Assembly: GCA_019022495.1 (NCBI GenBank)
Contig: JAFEKR010000001.1
Location: forward strand, 1,550,001 to 1,614,000
Length of the DNA: 64,000 nt
Direction of reading: 5' to 3'
Origin: Epichloe hybrida
Taxonomy: Eukaryota > Ascomycota > Sordariomycetes > Hypocreales > Clavicipitaceae
The notes under the pieces: model-generated
Told to the model about the DNA's origin: nothing
The model's input: the letters and a program-made list of their open reading frames with translations, nothing else
The model's database searches: none
Position numbers and translations under genes: made by a program
Shown: piece after piece, positions 45,481-58,732 of the stretch
How positions within the stretch are numbered: the stretch's first letter is position 1
Layout of the letters: each line of letters starts with the position of its first letter

Positions 45481-48400
45481 GTATTAAATAAACTATATAT
45501 ACCTTATAATAAAGGAATTTAACTTAAAACTAAAAAAAAGAAAAAAAAATACAAAACAATACAAATAATACATGTATTGTATTGTATTGTAAAATTTTAG
45601 ATGTATTGTATTGTATTGCAATGCTCTGATAGTAATACTATTAGTACCTAGCGTATGTATTAGTTATTACTTAATTATTTTAATTTTCCTATTAGACTAG
45701 CTATTTCTAATAAGGATAGACTAGTATAGGTTATTACTAATAAGCAGTAAGGGCGCCCCTTAAAAACATTACTTATCTATATTCTTATAAGACTAGAAGT
45801 ATTTATTAAACTAATTACTTATAAAGATATTATAGCTAGGATCTAATCTATTTAGAGAACCTCTTCTAAGTTTAACTCTAACTTTCTAGAAAAGAGCTTA
45901 GAATTAAAACCCTTAATTTAAGTCTTATTATATAAAGTATAGTAAGATAATAACTTTACTATAGCTTAATTAAAGTTACTTAAAAGTAGTAATCTAGCTA
46001 TATCCTAAATATAGTTAATTAAACCCTCTAAGCTATTAATATTTAAGAATTATATTTTTATTTCTCTAGGTATAAGGAAAGAAATTTTATTACTAACTTA
46101 TAATAACCCTACTACTAGGTACTAAGGAGTAAGTAAAACTCTTTATTAGATTATAAACTAATATTATTAGCTAATAATAAAGAAAGATATAAAGGTATAT
46201 ATTAGCACTTATGTAAATTATTAGACTTTAAAACTAAGGTATTATAAACCATATAGTAAGCTAGCTATATTACTAGTGCCTAATTGCCTCTTTTAAGAAT
46301 TATTAATAGATTTTATTACTAGACTTTTACTAGTAAAAGATTTAAATTAAACCTATAACGTAATTTTAGTTATTATTAACTATTTCATAAAATATAGTAT
46401 TTACATCCTTATTTTAATGTAACTAACTAGTAATAGGCTAGTAACTATATTCTTAGAATATGTTTTTAAAGACTATAAAGCCCTAGAAGGTATTATAATA
46501 AACTAAGGTTTTATATTTACTAGTGGTTTCTAGATAACTTTTTGTTATTTTCTTATAATAAAGTAATTACTTAGCACCGCTTTTTACCCCTAGATAAATA
46601 GTTAGATAAAATATTTAAACTAGGTCTTAGAACATTATTTAAGGGCTTTTACTTATGCTAAATAGACTAATTAGGTAAATAACCTATTAATAGCGTAATT
46701 CGCGTATAATATAAGCAATTACTTAACACATAGCTACATACTAGTAAAGGCATTATAAGGTTATAATCCTAGAGGTTTATAGTAAGTAATAGTAAATATC
46801 CCTTTAGTAAATAATTAAGCTAAAAGTAGGATTTTAGTACTAAGAGAGAAGCATACTATAATTAAGTAGCTTTTAAGTAACTTATAGACTTAGTATAAAA
46901 AATATTATAACTAGAAGAGAATTCTAATAAGGTTTAAAGTTAGTAACTATATTTTATTATTAATAAAAAACATTAACCTAAGATACCTTAGTAAAAAGCT
47001 AGCTATAAAGTATTTAGGACCCTATAAGATTAAAAAGGTAATTAGAAGTTATAGATTAGTATATTAATTAAAATTACTACCTAGGACTTAATTATATAAT
47101 ATATTTAATATTACTAGTCTTAAACCTTTTAAAGGGGACTTAATAAATATAGAAAATATATCCTTACTATAAGATACTATTAAAGATAATAAATAAGAGT
47201 TTAAAGTTAAGAGAATTATTTTATATTACTATAATAAAAGGTATTATAAATATCTAGTTAAATAGAAGGGCTATAATACTTTAGAGAATTCTTAGGTATT
47301 AAAAAGGGATTTTATTACTAGAGAAATTATTAATAACTATAAGTAATAGCTAAGTAATAAAGTTAATATAAGGTAGTTATATTTTATAACTTAACACACT
47401 AAAGATATTAGAAAATAAAGTTAATTTACTTAGATAACTTAAATAATCTATTATATAGTTACTAAGCACCTACCCCTTTATAATAAAGTTAGCCTTAGTA
47501 ACTACTAGTCCCTTATTATTATTAGTAGCTATAGAAGCTATAAAGAAAAAGGCCTTAGGAGTATCTTTATTATTAAAATCCCTCTCTTTATATATATAAA
47601 CCTAAAGTATATTAAGAAGCTTAATAAGACTAATATATTTAGGTAAATTAATAGTATTTAGTATAAACTACTAGTAAGTTAGTTAAGTATTAGCTATATA
47701 TATTAAGAAAGCTTACCTTTAGGATATTCTAGGCTATAAAGTAAAGATAGTTTATAATATTAATCTAAGTCTTTAGATTTATAGTATTACTTAGTAGCGC
47801 TATTATAGTATATTTATTATATTTTACCTTATAAGTAATATTAGTAAATATTTAAGTATAGTAAATATAACCACACTTATTAGAATTTTTATAAACTAGG
47901 ATAGTATTCTATAGCTTTTTCTTTACTTTTATAATAGGCTAGTAGTAAGTTAGTAATAGAGATACTATAAGGATATAATAAACTTATAATAAGATTTTAG
48001 AAGAAGTTTACTTTAGAGAAAACTTTATAAGAGACTTTATAGGAGATTTCTTAGTTAATAGATTTTCTTAAGGTATTAATAAAGGTAAAGTTTAGGTATA
48101 AGACTTAGATATAGTAAACTAGCTATAAGTTAGCTATAATAGACTAGATAAGGAAGTTATACTAATAAGAGTATAAACTTATAAGCTAGATAAGGGTAAG
48201 AAACTAAGATAAATAAGGATAAATAATAATAATAATTAAGGACTAAAAGAGATTAGTAACTACTAAGTAATAGTAATAAGAGAGCTATTACTTAGCTAGT
48301 AAGGGTAACTTATAAGGTTAAGGGATATTATAAAAGAGAGAAAAAGTATAAAAGAGGGGAAAAATTAGTCTCTTTTATATTAACCTTAGACCCCTTAAGT

Positions 48401-48859
48401 AATCTAATGCACTATATATAAGTAATTTATAAATTATAATAATAACCATTAGTATTACTAAACGCACACATGCCTAATAGCTATAAGCTTATAGTAACTA
48501 TAACATAAGCCCTCTAGTTAGACTATTTAGAACCCTAGCATTAGGTACTTTATTTATTTAACTAATTACAAAAATTAACATAGGTTATCTATGTTTTTTT
48601 TTCTAGCTATATAATAGGTAATAATATTTATTTTACTATAGTAAAGCTACATATAGGCTACTATTTAAATATCACTAACTATAATAAGGGGTTATTTTTA
48701 ATTAGTAATATTATTATTATTATTTCTTTTTATTTACCTACGCGTCTAGATATAAGGTGCCCTATCTTATTTTCTTTATAAAGCTCTAATATAGTAACTA
48801 TACCCTAAGTAAGTAGCTTATTTTATAATTAAGGTTAATTATATATAAGGGGGGTATTA

Positions 48860-49129
48860 TATTAGGACCATAGAGGTTAAAGATAGGATATTTATTAAAG
48901 TAAGTCTTTAGAGAACCTTTAAGCTATATAAATAATAAAGAGGCTAGCTAGCTATAAGATAGCTATGTGCTTATAAAGCAAGGTATTTATTAAAGACTAC
49001 GCACATTATTAGTGCTAGGTTAGAGATTAAAACCTTTACGCACCCGCCCCTAGCTAGTATCTATCTAGTAGCAACTGCGATAGTCTTAGCTATCACTTCG
49101 TTCTTAACCTTTCGGTGCAAGCCGTAACA
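48860..49129 (+). repeat. G1 right LTR (270 bp)
   Basis: It begins TATTAGGACCATAGAGG (a RIP-altered form of TGTCAGGAGCGCAGAGG) and ends GCAAGCCGTAACA. It is preceded by the polypurine AAGGGGGG. The first part is strongly mutated while the last 100 bases are nearly unmutated. Confidence 0.93.
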
Positions 49130-49134
49130 TACCT

Positions 49135-51802
49135 ACTCCCTAATAGCCATAACCTTTACTAGGTCTAGGCAGATAGAACAACCTGCTATAATAATATATC
49201 CTAGGTATTAAATCTCCTTTACTACGAATACGGACTTATTAAGGTCTAAGTATAAACCTATAGCCCTTAGGTAGTCTAATATTAACTAGACCTTAGCTAT
49301 ATAGTCTTTCCTTAATCCCCCTAAGTAAACTAAGATATTATCTAAGTACACTATAATAAAGTCCCCTAATATATCCTCTAAGGACTTATTAATATAATAT
49401 TAGAATATTACTAGTGCGCTAGCTAGGTTAAAGGGGCAAACTAGTTACTTAAATAGCCTAAACCTAGTTTAAAACGCTATTAGGTACTCCTAGCCCTTAG
49501 TAATCTATAGCTTATAAAATACTATATAAATATTTACCTTTATAAACTAGCGCACCTAGGATAAGGAATAGAGTGTTTCCTTAATTAATAGGAGAGAATA
49601 GTAATCCTATACTATTATCTTATTAAGAGCGTAGTAGTTTATATAAAAACGCTAACCCTTATTAGCCTTTTTAATAAGGAGGACTAGAGCTATAGCTAAT
49701 AATAAGCTAGCATAGATTTAACCCTTATTTATTAAGTCTATAATCTAGTGCCTAATCTCTAGAAGCTAGTCCCTTAGTATATTATATAGTAGTCCCTAAG
49801 GGAGGGTTAGTTTAGACTTATCCTAATTCTTATATAAGCATATATAGTAATTAAGGAACCCCTAATAAGGAGGTAAGCTATTAGCTCTAGCCTTATTAAA
49901 AAGGTCTATAAAGTTAGCTAACTCCTTAGGTAATGTTAATATGTCTAGGCTATTAGGTTTTATCTTAGGCGCTATAATCTATAGTACTATTATTATCTCC
50001 CTAAGGCTTATAGTAATAAATATTATAAAAGTGTTTTTCCTATAGTGTGCCTAGCGTGCTTTTATAGTATATAAGGACCTAATAATCCCCTATACTAAAG
50101 TCTTTACCTTATGTGTAAAGGCTTTAGAGATATATAAGCCCTTTACTACTTTAATAATTAATTACTATTTTACTATATAAATAACTATATTATAATATTC
50201 TAGCTATAGTATCCTAAGTATAATGTCTTATATAAGGCCTAGGATAATATATAAATACACTAATAACTCCTAGCTATTAATATTTATTCTAGTATATACT
50301 ATATAGGTAATTAAGGAGGTGTTTTTCTATACTCTCTTTCCTCTCCTTTTTATTTTTACTATAGTCTAGATATACTTTCTCTTTAGTAAATATATAAGCT
50401 CTAGGCTAAACTATTTTACTACTAACTTACTTATAGTACTATAATAATTATAACTATAATTAATCTAGATATTAATATAATAATATATATTAAAGAGTAT
50501 AGGAATTAAGAATAGTAATTAGTCTATATATTATACTATATACCGCTTTAACTCTATATAGCTTAAATAGTTATCTTATATTATAGTATATAGTTAGCCT
50601 CCTTACTCTTATATAAGACTTTACTTAAGGGCTACTTATTTTCTATAAGGGGAATATTTACCTCCTTATTTATATTTTCCTTATTTACTTTATATAAGTT
50701 AATACTAACCTATAGGTAATAGGGTAGGAGGAAGGTATACTCCTAAATATAGTAGTCCTTAGATTTATATTATAGGTAGTATCTCTCCTAGTAGCGTTTA
50801 GCTAACTTTACTTCTAATACCTATTTAGCCTATTATATATTTATAGTAGGCTTTAGACCTTTCTCTTTCTTAACTAGCTTATTTTATTTTCCTAATTAAG
50901 TCCTTACTATATATACCCTAGTTATTAGTATATTCCTCTTATAGTTAGTCTAAGGTATAGGTTTAGCTAGCTATAGTTTACATTAGGACTAGTACTTATT
51001 CTCTATAGTAAGAGCCTTAATATTAACTATAATCTTATAATACTATATAATAGCTATATACTATATGCTCTAGCTAATACTCTAGCTTATACTAATTTCT
51101 CTTAAATACTTATTAAGCGCTTATTAAAGCTTTACTAGCTTTATATTATCCCCCTAATAATCCCCTCTTACTAATAAGAGCTTCTTTATAAAGTAAATAA
51201 AGAATATAGAAAATAGCTCCCCTAGGCCTTATTTTATCTAGTTAAGCTCTATAAGGGCTATCTCCTATCTATATAAATTAAAGAATATAGACCTAAGGTA
51301 TTCTAGGAATTTAGCTAGGTTAAAATTATAAATACTACCTTATTTAAAGAAAGTAGCTACCTAGGACTAGACTTTAAAGAATAGGTTTTAGTAAATAAGG
51401 CCTTATTACTATTATATAGGTTACTTATAGGGATAGGTTTTTATTTTACCCTAGGTATAGTTAAGACTAAGTTAAAGGTAAGAGGTAAAGTAAAGTTAAC
51501 TATTAGGGCATTAGGCTAGGCTATAATAGGTAATTAGGTTAAAGGTCCTATAGTATTTATAGCTATGTATTATTAGAGGCACATAAGCTCTGCTATTTCC
51601 TTATTAAGTATAAGTTAAAGCGTTTTAAATTAGGCCTATTAAGCTACTAGTAGTGCTATAGCATTAGATAAGGGAGTTATTATCCCCTAGCTAAGTTAGT
51701 CTTATAGTTAAAGCGTATCTATTATATCTATTAATATATCTATTAGTATTTTTATTATATCTTTTAGTAGTTATTAAAAAGAACTAAAGGAAGTCTCTTA
51801 AT
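49135..51802 (-). pseudogene. G2 gag and reverse transcriptase, 5' half, RIP-destroyed
   Basis: On the minus strand, about 49950-49135 reads as a gypsy reverse transcriptase: LLIKKANKG, YINYYALNKI, KVNIYIVFYKL and VYLDNILVYLGG (active site YLDN near 49340). The upstream part to 51802 should hold gag and protease but is too altered for me to place domains with confidence. Confidence 0.75.
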
Positions 51803-51955
51803 TATTATAGACTAGCCCCTAGGTAACTATAATAGGGCGTTAATATAGTATTAAGAGACTTAAGGAGAAAGGAGAAAGGGTAAGAGGCTATCCCTAGTGG
51901 TGCCCCTTATACCCCTTAGGCTACTTATGTAAGCCTCCTTTCCTTACCCTAACTG

Positions 51956-52152
51956 TGTGAGGCCCCACTCATAACACAGGCACACTAGCGCACCTCATAG
52001 ACAGGCCACGCCCTAGGGCTAAGCCCACGTGACGCTAGCAAGCTACTAGCTATAAGCTAGTAACTCACATATATAATACACTTAGACTTAGTAAGCTTTA
52101 GTTAATATACTAGAGCCCCTATACCTCTTGCCTAGCTACTATTATTCTTATA
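51956..52152 (+). repeat. G3 left LTR (197 bp)
   Basis: It matches 58505-58701 over its whole length. It contains CACGCCCTAGGGCTAAGCCC and ends CTTATA where the right copy has CTCACA, a RIP-type change. Confidence 0.9.
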
Positions 52153-55100
52153 ATTCTAAAGCTTCTCCCACTAGCTACCTAAGAGTAATATAGGGGGGAG
52201 AACTACCTAATTTACTAGAGTAATATTAGATAATAACTTAACCCTAATAGATAAGAGTTATACCTAATTAAATAAGGGTAATACTATAGATAAAGATACA
52301 CTATATACTAATAAAACTATACTTATAATAAGACCCTTTACCCCTTATAGTAAAGCTATAGTAACACTAGAGTAAATTACTTAGCTAGAAAAACTCTAAA
52401 GATTATAAGAATAAGAATAAGAGCTTATTAACCTTATTAGGGGTAACTTAGGGGAAGTATAAGGGAAAAGTAAGTAAAGAGCTAGCCTCTTCTTAAGTAA
52501 TAGTAGCTAAGAGATTAGAGTTAAGAATATTACTAAGCTCTAATACCTTATAAACCCCTAGAAGTATAAGATATAGATAAATAACCTAAACTATGCCTTT
52601 AATAGGGTAAAGAAGAAATACTAATGTAATTACTAAAAGATTCTCTTTATACTTAACTATATACACACTAACTATAAGGCAAGATAGGATAAATACCTTA
52701 ATAAATAATAAGCTAATAGCTAGGATAATCTTAAGGATAACTAGGATAAATTCTAGACCTAGACGCTTATATTACTTAGGGATTTTATAAACTATAATAC
52801 TTAAATAGCTATATAGCTTAAAAACGTAAAGTAATATAAGGGCTAAAGCCTTATTAAATTTAGTATTTTCCTAGATTTACTAGAGATATACCTAGAAAGA
52901 GCCCTAGAAAGTCCTATACCCTTATATTCTTTATAAAGTTACTCCCTAAGCTATAGGACTATATTAACTTATATACCTTTATTACTAGGAAAATATAAGA
53001 GAAGGTTATATAGCTTACCTAGTAATTTTAGGAGGCTATACTAAAGAGCAAGTAAAAGCCTAAATATTTAGGAAATAAAGGATTATATAAGAATCCTTAA
53101 TATTATAGAAATAACTTACCCTAAGGTTATAGGCTATATAAAGATTAAAGGAATAGAGACTAGGAAAAGGGCCTAGCTATATACCTAAATAATAGCGAAA
53201 TTAGGGATAAGAGATAATATTATAACTATAATAGCCTAGATTACCTTATAAATAAATATAATAAGCTAAGGAAAGACCCCTAAGATAAATAGGGAAACTT
53301 CCTAAGGTAAAAGTAAAGGCCCTTACCTTTACCTTAAACACTAAGGTATTAATTAAGCGTTAATTCTACACACTAGTTACTATTTATAGGTATAAAGACA
53401 TTAAAATAGTAGCGAATCTAGATAGCTACGCTAAGCTTAATATTATTAGTGTTAAATTTATAAGAAACTATAAGCTTAATTAAGCTAAGGCTATAGCACC
53501 TATTCTCTAAGTAGTAAGGGCCCTTATAGTCTCTTAATATAGTGTTTATAAGGTACTTATTACTATTAAAGACTTAAGAGAGGAAGAAAAGGACCTTAAG
53601 CTACTATATATAGTTATAAATAAAGACCTAAGAGTAAGGGGAAGCCTTATTTTAATTAGGATATATATACTTACTAAAGAATATATATATCTTTATTTAT
53701 ACTCTTAAGAGTAGTAGTTTAAGAAAAAGAAAATAGCCTTTTTACTTATAACTCCCTATAAGTTTATAAAGGTAATATATAATAAGGCTATTATATATGC
53801 TATTATAGAAGTTATAGAAGATAAGTTTATTACCCTTAAAGATAATAAGGAGGTAAAAGCATATAGAACTAATAAAGATATCCCTAAGGAACTATATAAG
53901 TTTAAAGATATATTTATAGTAAATAAAGTAAGTAGTTTACTATTAAGAAAGGAGACTAATTATATAATTAACCTAATACCTAGGGCTATGCCCCTATATA
54001 AACTAATTTACTCTCTCTCCTAAAGTAAGTTAAAGGAGCTTTATAAATACCTTAATAAAAACCTATAGAAAGGCTAGATAAGACTCTCTAAGAGCCCTAT
54101 AGGCATGCCTATCCTATTTATACTAAAGAAGGATAGGATACTTTAACTATATATAAATTATTAAGGACTTAATAAAGTAATATAGAAGAATTACTACGCT
54201 CTCCCCTTAATTTTAGAGATCCTAGACTAGTGCTAAGGAGCTTATTACTTCTTAAAGATTAATATTAAGAATACTTACTATTAAATTTATATTAAAGAGA
54301 GTAATAAGTAAAAGACTATGTTTTATACCTATTATAAACACTATAAATATCTTATAATACCCTTTAGGCTAACTAATACGCTAGTTACTTTTTAGAGCTA
54401 TATTTATAAAGCGCTTTATAAGCTAGTAAACACTATTTATATAGTGTATTTAGATAATATCCTTATCTTCTTAAAAATATAAGAGAAGCACACTATATAT
54501 ATTAAGGAAGTTTTAGAATATATAAGGTTAGTAAAGTTATATATAAAACCCTTAAAGTGTTTATTTTACTAGGAATTAGTAAAATTCCTAGGGTTTATCC
54601 TATTAGTTAATAGTATTTTAATAGATATATATAAAGTAAATATAATCTAAGACTAAAAAGAGCCTATAAGCTTTAAAGATATATAGTCTTTCCTAGGATT
54701 CTATAACTTTTACTAAAGGTTTATTTACTAATACTCTAGGATTATAGTACCCTTATATATGCTAATAAAAGGTAGTTAAAATAGTATTTAGACTAGGAAG
54801 TTTATATTTAGGGAAAGAGAATAGCTAGTATTTAACTAGCTAAAAGATGCCTTTTAATAGGCGCTTTTTCTTTATTATTATAACCTAAGTTAGCTAGTGT
54901 GTATTAAGATAAATACTTTAGTCTTTATAATAGTAAGAATCTTATCTTAGTAAGAATCTTATCTTAGTAAGATAATAAGGGCTAATAGTATCTTATAGTA
55001 TTTTAGTTAAGGAAGTTTATAGATACTAAATATAATTATAGCATAGTAAATTAGGAGCTACTTACTATAGTAAAGTTATTTAAACACTAGTAATATTATA

Positions 55101-58100
55101 TTAAAGGCATAGTAACCCTAGTAAAGGTTCTATTAGATTACTATAACTTATAAATATTTATAAAATAGCAGAAGCTAAATAGGAGATAGGCTAGATAGTG
55201 TATATTTCTCTACCCCTTTTACTTTATAATTAGGTATAGACCTAGGAAGAGTAACCTAGTAAATACACTATTAAGATAGTCTAATTATAAAGGCAAACCC
55301 TTAATAAATAAGTTACTTTTACTAAAGCTTTAAAAGAAAATAGTAGCTACTAAAGAACTAGTAAAAGAAAAGATACTAATATATAAGAGAAAATATAGTA
55401 AGATACCTTTAGGGGAGGAAAATGCCTTAGTCTTAATATATTAAAGAAGATATAGTAAGATACCTTTAGGGGAGGAAAATACCCTAGTCTTAGTAAAGAG
55501 GCTTAGTAAAATACCTTTAGGGGAGGAAAATACCCTAGCTACTATAGAGAGAGCTCTAGAGGCTAAAGTAGCCTATTTAAGAGGCTAGTTAGCTACTATA
55601 AATCTAGTAAAAGATTAGCTAAATAAGGGTAATTTCTAGTAGAAAGTAATATATATCTAAGATATTAGCGTAGTATAAGAGATATAGGAGACTATTAAGC
55701 CACTAAATCCTTACTAATCTAGGCTAAATAAACTATTAGTATAATTACTATAGAAGGCATAGGATTAAGATCTAGATTTATAGAGGTAAAATAGTAAGAT
55801 TAATAATTCCCTAGTAAGAGGTAAGGGAAAAGCTAGTCTATAGTTATATAATATAAGGGGCCTCCTAATATACTAAGACTAGGTAGTCATTCCCTAGGAG
55901 CCTATCTTATAATAGGAGCTTCTATAGCTACACTATAATAATTTACTAGTAGGTTACTTTAGGACTAAACACACTCTTAAGCTATTAAAGCGTTACTTCT
56001 AGTAGCTAGGCATAAGCGAGTTAGTATCTAACTATATTATAAGCTATAGGGTCTGCTAGTAGGTAGTAGCTAGAAGGCATTGCTTATATAGAAGCCTTAA
56101 ATCCTTGCTAATACTATAGTAACTATAGGTAGAAATCTTAATAGATTTTATTATAGAATTACTAGTTACCTAAGTAAGTAAATAAGAGACTAACGTAATC
56201 CTAGTGATTATAAACTAATTTACTAAGTACTTTATCTTCTTACCTATAACTATAATAATTAATATAGCTAAACTAGTAAAGCTTTTTTATAAGAAGATTA
56301 AACTAAGGTTTAGGGCACTAGAGGGCATTATATCTAATAGGGGATTAGTCTTTATAAGCTAATTCTAGTTAGACCTATGCTACTTATTATATATAAAGCA
56401 AAGGCTTTCTATAGTATTTTACCCCTAAACTAATAGGTAAATAAAGAGAATAAACTAAGTACTTAAGCATTACCTTTAATGCTTTATAGCTAATAACTAA
56501 TAGATATAGCCTAAGCTACTCCTAATAGCCTAATTTACCTATAATAATATAGTAAATAGGACTATAGGCTACTCTCCTAATTACTCTCTTATAGGCTATT
56601 TACCTAAGTTTTACCTAGCTCTTAGGGATAAGACTAAAGAAAGGGAGATACTAGAAGCCTATATATATATTATAAAGCTATATAAAGTTAAAGAGTAGCT
56701 AAAGTAAAACTAGGTAAAAGCTACTAAGACTTAAGTAAAGTACTATAACTAGTATTACTAGCTATTAATGCTAAAAAGAGATAACCTAGTATTACTATTA
56801 GCAAAGAATATTAGGCTTAAGGATATAAAATAAAAGCTAACCCCTAGATTTATTAGACTATTTTAAGTACTTAACTTTATGGGAAAATAAGCATATAGAC
56901 TTATATTACCTAAAAAATATAGTTAGCTATATAATGTATTTTATATTAGCCTATTAGAGCTATAGAATTGCTATAAAGACACTAGAGATAAGGAAATACT
57001 AATACTAGACTTAGAGAATAAAGATAATAAGTATAAAGTTAAGGAGGTTAAGAACTATAGGAAGACCTAAGAAAGTAATAAATACCTAGTAAAATAGAAA
57101 GGTTAGCTAAGTAAATATAACTAATAGGTTATAGTAAAGGACATAGAAGGCACTTAATACGTAATTTAGGCATTTTACTAAAATAAGTCTAGTAAGAAAA
57201 GTAATAAGATATAAGCAAGTTATAGGTAAAAAGACATAATATTCTTATAGAAAAGGCCTAGCCTTATTAGCTACTATTATACTCTAATTAATAGTCTAGG
57301 AATTACTATAGAAAAATAAAAGAAAAGGGCCTTAAAGGTTAGGTAACACTAGGGGAAAACTCTCTATTATAGCGCTATTATAGCTTAATACCTTATTACC
57401 CTAGATAGCATATTTCGCGCTATTTTTATTTATATTAATTGCCTTCTTTATAGCGTAGAAAAGGTAGTAAATTACTATTACCTAGGCTATATAGCCTAGG
57501 TTAGCTAGCTAAAGCTAAAGAACTATACACGCCTCCTAGATAGCTATAGCCTTATAATAGTCTTCCTATAGAAAAGTTAGTAAAAACCTACTAAAAGTAT
57601 AATAAAAAACTAAAGAAACTTATAATACTAGGGGTAGGAGTAGTAGAAAACATAGTAACCTAGAGTTACTCCTAAGAAATAATATATTACTAGTATATAA
57701 TAGATATAGCCTATATAAAAATATAAGCAAAGACTAGGTAAAGAGGCAGAGAATTACTAACCTAGTAGCCCTTAGTAATGCTAGTTAAACTAAATATAAT
57801 ATAATAGGTAATATTAGTATAGTTAAAGCCTATAATAAGGCTAATATAATACTTAGTAAGTTAGTAGTAAGTTACCCCTAAAAACATAGGGATAGGCTTA
57901 TTAGACTCTTTATCTTCTATAGTGTCTAGAAGTAACTAGACCTAAAATAAAATTATTAATAAATTAGAAAAATCACCCTCTATAGTAAGCATAGCCTATA
58001 ATAAAAAGTTAGTAATAAGAAGTAAAAAAGTAAGTAATAAGGGGATAAATTATAGTCTTATAGGTATTACCTCTTTTCTTACACTAGATATAGTGCTTAA

Positions 58101-58504
58101 AGACATAGGCCTTAGCTAGGTTAGATAATAAAGCCTAGAGGAAAGACACTTAATCTTAAGTATCTTAGGCTTAATAGGTAGGTATTTCTTAAACTTAGTA
58201 TATTCTATATATAAATAGTATATATAGGAGCATTTCTTTAAGTAAATAGTTATTATTTTAATAGTAAGATAGTAGTAACTAATAGGGGAAGAGTAATAGT
58301 ATATAAAGGTTATAATGTTTTATAAAGAATAGACTATAGTTATATAAGGATAAAAAAGGTAAAGTAATAGAGAGTTATAGGCATATTTATAGTTAAGCGC
58401 TATATATTATTTATTATTATTTTAATATAGCTATTACTTAGCAAATAGCTATAGAATAGCTAGTAAAAGCTATTTAGGAGCCTAGCTATAAGTAAGGGGG
58501 TAAT

Positions 58505-58701
58505 TATAAGGCCTTACTTATAACATAGGCACACTAGCGCACCTTATAGATAGGCCACGCCCTAGGGCTAAGCCCACGTAACGCTAGCAAGCCACTAGCT
58601 ATAAGCTAGCGACTCGCACGTATAACACACTTAGACCTAGCAAGCTTCAGTTAATATACTAGAGCCCCTATACCTCTTGCCTAGCTACCATTGTTCTCAC
58701 A
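58505..58701 (+). repeat. G3 right LTR (197 bp)
   Basis: This copy is better preserved in its second half than the left LTR (GCTAGCGACTCGCACGTATA), but its start is altered from TGTGAGG to TATAAGG. Confidence 0.9.
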
Positions 58702-58732
58702 AACTGCTTCTGCCACTCCCCTCTCTAACTAC

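Larger units (their letters stand above)
43336..45628. mobile_element. hAT-type non-coding element, 2293 bp
   Basis: The ends are CAGAGCATTG and CAATGCTCTG, with a perfect 8-bp duplication ATAGTAAT (43328-43335 and 45629-45636). It lies between the RNase H and integrase regions of G1. Both ends run into (AATAC/GTATT)n pentanucleotide tracts, and similar tracts recur at about 43690-43735 and 44010-44065. A 99-bp tandem repeat (about 44840-45310) and an 11-bp repeat (45358-45480) are inside. No transposase is visible. Confidence 0.92.
37076..49129 (+). mobile_element. Ty3/gypsy chromovirus G1 with three hAT insertions
   Basis: The target duplication is TACCT (37071-37075 and 49130-49134). LTRs are 37076-37763 (270 bp after removing a hAT insertion and its 8-bp duplication) and 48860-49129 (270 bp). 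Plus-strand order: gag (about 38235-38800), a CCHC-type knuckle with cysteines mutated to tyrosine (about 38880-38930), protease (about 39050-39205, active site read as NIGV), reverse transcriptase (about 41660-42420, YLDN near 42204), RNase H (about 42560-42830), integrase (about 45660-46800) and a chromodomain (about 47215-47350, YYKYLVK.KGYNTLENS). Without insertions it would be about 7.46 kb. A chromodomain suggests targeting to H3K9-methylated heterochromatin, by family knowledge. It is inactive because of stops throughout. Confidence 0.92.
51956..58701 (+). mobile_element. Ty3/gypsy chromovirus G3, 6.75 kb
   Basis: The LTRs are 51956-52152 and 58505-58701 (197 bp each), starting TGTGAGGCC (TATAAGGCC in the right copy) and ending TTCTCACA. 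The target duplication is AACTG (51951-51955 and 58702-58706). The plus-strand pol remnant includes reverse transcriptase (about 53900-54750, VYLDNILIF near 54444 and SFLGFYNFY), integrase (about 55900-56650, ALEGIISNRG) and a chromodomain-like end (about 57020-57180, NKYLVKQKG). It is full of RIP-type stops. It is inserted in the right LTR of G2, so it is younger than G2. Confidence 0.9.
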
